Assembly (NCBI GenBank): GCA_944332505.1
Contig: CALVKC010000003.1
Location: 62,001 to 126,000 of the forward strand
DNA length: 64,000 nucleotides
Direction: 5' to 3'
Source of the DNA: an uncultured Bacilli bacterium
GTDB lineage: Bacteria; Bacillota_I; Bacilli_A; RF39; UBA660
Part shown: piece after piece, positions 63,271 to 64,000 of the stretch
Layout: each line of letters opens with the position of its first letter
Position numbering within the stretch: position 1 is the first letter of the stretch
Program-made: the position numbers and the translations under genes
The notes under the pieces: model-generated
Told to the model about the DNA's origin: nothing
What the model saw: only the letters and a program-made list of their open reading frames with translations
Database searches by the model: none

Positions 63271-64000
63271 TTAATATTCGCCACAGTCAATCTTTATAAC
63301 ATTTTTTGTGCCAATACCATTTTCTGTAACTTCTAATAATGTATCATTATCTTTAACTTTTGCTGATATTGTATTACCAGATATAGAAATACCATTACCT
63401 TGCGTATAAACTGTTATATATTTAGATAAATTAATAACAATAGCTTCTTTACCAGCATCAGTATTAAAGGTAAATGTTAAATTACCATCTTCTAACTTTA
63501 CATCAGATAGCATACCATCAATAATAAAGTCTGAAATATCTAAATCTGTGATTACTATATCATCTTTACCTACTAATTGTAATTTAGCTGGCTGGACTTC
63601 TCCCTCAGTAACTTTTTTAATATATTTTAAAGACAAATTAGTTAGTAGTCCATCTTCACTAACTGTCATTATTTTATCATTAGAATTTAATTTAAGTGAT
63701 AAAGTAGTTGCGCTATCTGAATTTTGTGCATCAATACCATTAGTTCCAATTATGTTCGTAATACCGCTTGATATTGATTCACTTAATTCTTTAATAGCAG
63801 CATCTAATTTTTCATCAGCATCTTTTAATGATGTTGCGCCACTAATATATGTCAGCAACTCATTAGGCTCATAATCACCATTTTCATTTAAGCCACAATT
63901 TAATTGGGTATTATCTAATTCAGATTGCAATTTATCAATTGCAGTTTTAACATTTTCTTGAATTTCTAAGTTACCATCGTCACCTAAAACATTACCTTCA
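63271..64000 (-). CDS. fibre-like structural protein (partial, N-terminus outside window)
   Basis: The frame is open to the right edge, so the true start is missing; about 243 residues are visible. The TTG at 63930 is not a credible start because the open frame continues above it with normal residues (GNLEIQENVKTAIDKLQSEL). The visible part alternates short coiled-coil helices (KDADEKLDAAIKELSESI) with Gly/Asn/Thr beta repeats (SISGNTISAKVKDND, IDAQNSDSATTLSLKL), typical of trimeric phage fibres or needle proteins. It ends DCGEY. A fibre or baseplate-decorating role is inferred. Confidence 0.65.
   Translation of the reverse strand, partial: EGNVLGDDGNLEIQENVKTAIDKLQSELDNTQLNCGLNENGDYEPNELLTYISGATSLKDADEKLDAAIKELSESISSGITNIIGTNGIDAQNSDSATTLSLKLNSNDKIMTVSEDGLLTNLSLKYIKKVTEGEVQPAKLQLVGKDDIVITDLDISDFIIDGMLSDVKLEDGNLTFTFNTDAGKEAIVINLSKYITVYTQGNGISISGNTISAKVKDNDTLLEVTENGIGTKNVIKIDCGEY

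Noticed and set aside
1..64000. Alternative genetic code (TAG as Gln, as in Lak-type phages)
   Set aside because: Very long structural and replication genes have no internal TAG, and TAG ends several genes with the next ATG immediately downstream, so the standard code fits.
1..64000. CRISPR array, IS element ends, integrase att sites
   Set aside because: No regularly spaced repeats, no transposase or integrase gene, and no paired direct repeats next to a tRNA were seen.

Overview
The window is a strongly AT-rich stretch of a large T4-like contractile-tailed phage genome. The host is most likely a Bacteroidota bacterium. Three things support this. First, there is a T4-type set of genes: SbcC/SbcD (gp46/47), primase, DnaB-type helicase, RecA/UvsX, gp32-type SSB, 5'-3' exonuclease, NrdD/NrdG and thymidine kinase, plus gp6, gp25, gp53, gp19, a tape measure and tail chaperones. 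Second, ten sites match the Bacteroidota sigma-factor consensus (TTTG, then TANNTTTG), all with exactly 20 bases between the boxes. Third, several accessory proteins belong to types familiar from Bacteroidota and their phages. The standard genetic code fits: very long ORFs have no internal TAG, and TAG, TGA and TAA all end genes. I found no rRNA, tRNA or CRISPR array.

Layout. 1-5.1 kb is a mosaic of both strands with recombination and replication genes (SbcC-like, RuvC-like resolvase, primase, SbcD-like) and one DUF5675-like protein. 5.1-26.5 kb is a minus-strand late block of very large tail and baseplate proteins: gpI-like, four or five large unrecognised proteins, gp6-like and gp25-like. 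26.6-42.5 kb holds nucleotide metabolism and replication: NrdG, NrdD with an intein, helicase with an intein, FEN-type exonuclease, RecA, TK and SSB. It also has a few small plus-strand units and a five-gene minus-strand operon of mostly unknown function. 42.6-58.4 kb is the tail module, again on the minus strand: hub protein with two wall-hydrolase domains, gp53-like, an OmpA-domain baseplate protein, tape measure, and a tail chaperone pair overlapping in different frames. 58.4-62.6 kb carries three nuclease genes of selfish-element type around the tail-tube gene. 62.6-63.0 kb is a structured non-coding stretch. The right end holds a small acidic protein and a truncated fibre-like protein.

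How it works together. Every consensus host-type promoter found lies in front of replication, recombination, accessory or homing-endonuclease genes. None lies in front of the virion genes, which are probably transcribed from late promoters that I could not recognise. Convergent gene ends are closed by strong palindromic terminators, several with the stop codons inside the stem-loop.

The points most worth a second look are: a likely programmed -2 or +1 frameshift at a G6 run in the tail chaperone genes; two mechanistically different inteins (class 3 in the helicase P-loop, Ser1-type beside the predicted active-site Cys of NrdD); the endonuclease cluster with a TAG-split C-terminus and a structured 3' region; a 34-codon gene with its own promoter and terminator; and the uniform early promoter set.
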